Origin: Flavobacteriaceae bacterium UBA3078
GTDB taxonomy: Bacteria > Bacteroidota > Bacteroidia > Flavobacteriales > Flavobacteriaceae
Length of the DNA stretch: 6,892 nt
Direction of reading: 5' to 3'
Assembly (NCBI GenBank): GCA_002366675.1
Contig: DFBO01000039.1
Location: 1 to 6,892, forward strand
A program made the position numbers and the translations under genes. Position 1 is the stretch's first letter. Each line of letters opens with the position of its first letter. This document shows, piece by piece, positions 6,117 through 6,892 of this stretch. The notes beneath the pieces are model-generated. The model ran no database searches. It had not been told where the DNA came from and worked only from the letters and a program-made list of their open reading frames with translations.

Positions 6117-6851
6117 ATGATGAAAGCAAAAGAAGAATTTCAATTTTCAAATAGTGTTATATTAATTCCCATTTTTCTTGTTTTACTAATTTGGACAATC
6201 TTCTGGGTTGAAATTCGATTTGGATTCGACTTTACAACTTGGGGTATTTACCCTCAAACTATTAAAGGCTTGAGAGGCGTTTTGTTTAGTCCTTTTATTC
6301 ATTCAGGAATCTCTCATTTATATCATAATACCATTCCATTATTTGTGCTTACTGCTGCTTTGTTTTATTTCTACAAACCAATTGCGTGGAAAATTTTAAT
6401 TTATGGGGTTCTATTATCTGGTTTTATAACCTGGGCTATTGGTAGACCATCCTATCATATTGGAGCCAGTGGATTGATTTATGTTTTAGTAAGTTTTACT
6501 TTCTTTAAGGGCATATTTGCGAAGCATTATAGATTAATTGCACTGTCTTTAATAGTTGTATTCCTATATGGTAGTATGATTTGGTACGTTCTGCCAATTA
6601 AAGAAGGCGTGTCTTGGGAAGGACATTCAGCTGGACTTATTACAGGAATGCTATTTGCTATAATTTTTAAAAAGGAAATAGCTAGACCTAAAAAATATGT
6701 TTGGGAAGAAGAAGGATTTATAGAAGAAGATGATCCCTTTTTAAAACATTTTGACGAAAAAGGGAATTTTATTGAATTTAAGGAAAGTAAAGTAGAGGAG
6801 GAGCTTAATATAAAATATACTTTTAAATCTAATAAAGAAGAAGAACTATAA
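6117..6851 (+). CDS. Rhomboid family intramembrane serine protease
   Basis: This 244-residue integral membrane protein has about six hydrophobic segments (near 13-33, 58-86, 92-108, 114-133, 137-158 and 168-185), the basic six-helix rhomboid core. The catalytic dyad is clear: Ser118 in GASG (116-119) and His170 in WEGHSAG (167-173). HLYHN at 67-71 supplies the conserved His and Asn of helix 2 that help form the oxyanion hole. Rhomboids cut transmembrane helices of other proteins within the membrane; no substrate is encoded nearby. After the last helix a hydrophilic, strongly acidic tail (186-244) with repeated Glu runs should face the cytoplasm and has no recognised domain. Translation may begin at either of two adjacent ATG codons (6117 or 6120); this hardly changes the protein. 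It is divergent from rarA. Confidence 0.93.
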   Translation: MMKAKEEFQFSNSVILIPIFLVLLIWTIFWVEIRFGFDFTTWGIYPQTIKGLRGVLFSPFIHSGISHLYHNTIPLFVLTAALFYFYKPIAWKILIYGVLLSGFITWAIGRPSYHIGASGLIYVLVSFTFFKGIFAKHYRLIALSLIVVFLYGSMIWYVLPIKEGVSWEGHSAGLITGMLFAIIFKKEIARPKKYVWEEEGFIEEDDPFLKHFDEKGNFIEFKESKVEEELNIKYTFKSNKEEEL

Positions 6852-6892
6852 TTATACTAAAAAGTACTATTTATAGGAATAATTACAACATT

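Noticed and set aside
6852..6892. AT-rich imperfect palindrome around AGTACT after the rhomboid gene
   Set aside because: The dyad is short with a mismatch and lacks a GC stem and T-tract, so it does not support a terminator call, and the window ends too soon to judge.

Overview
This AT-rich window looks like chromosomal DNA from a member of the Bacteroidota, most likely Flavobacteriaceae. The evidence is weak or absent Shine-Dalgarno sequences before every start codon, a candidate -7/-33 promoter of Bacteroidota type, and several proteins in forms I associate with marine or environmental flavobacteria (the RadC-linked deacetylase-like protein, the small secreted coiled-coil protein, and the rhomboid with a short acidic tail). 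It reads as compact core-genome sequence. I see no transposase, phage gene, CRISPR array, tRNA or rRNA, and no gene-free stretch longer than 151 bases.

Layout. Positions 1-1045 hold a two-gene leftward unit: a DUF1569/DinB-like protein (593-1045) followed two bases later by a PaiB-type FMN-binding protein that runs off the left edge (1-590). A 151-base divergent region (1046-1196) contains a perfect 15-bp inverted repeat and a plausible promoter. Rightward from it runs a tight cluster: radC (1197-1895); a polysaccharide-deacetylase-like protein starting with GTG on the very next base, in the same frame (1896-3197); a HAD nucleotidase overlapping it by 11 bases (3187-3876); and, after 38 bases, a secreted protein of unknown function (3915-4754). 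That last gene converges on leftward rarA (4751-6028), the two stop codons sharing the bases TTAA. A short divergent region with two small dyads (6029-6116) separates rarA from a rightward rhomboid protease (6117-6851). The last 41 bases hold nothing I can name.

How the genes relate. RadC (JAB-domain protein of unsettled function), the YjjG-like nucleotidase (possible removal of abnormal nucleotides) and RarA (clamp-loader-like ATPase at stalled forks) share a loose DNA and nucleotide upkeep theme, but joint function is only inference from proximity. The two observations most worth checking are the deacetylase-like protein, which seems to have lost the metal-binding residues of its fold, and the inverted repeat placed over the presumed radC promoter.
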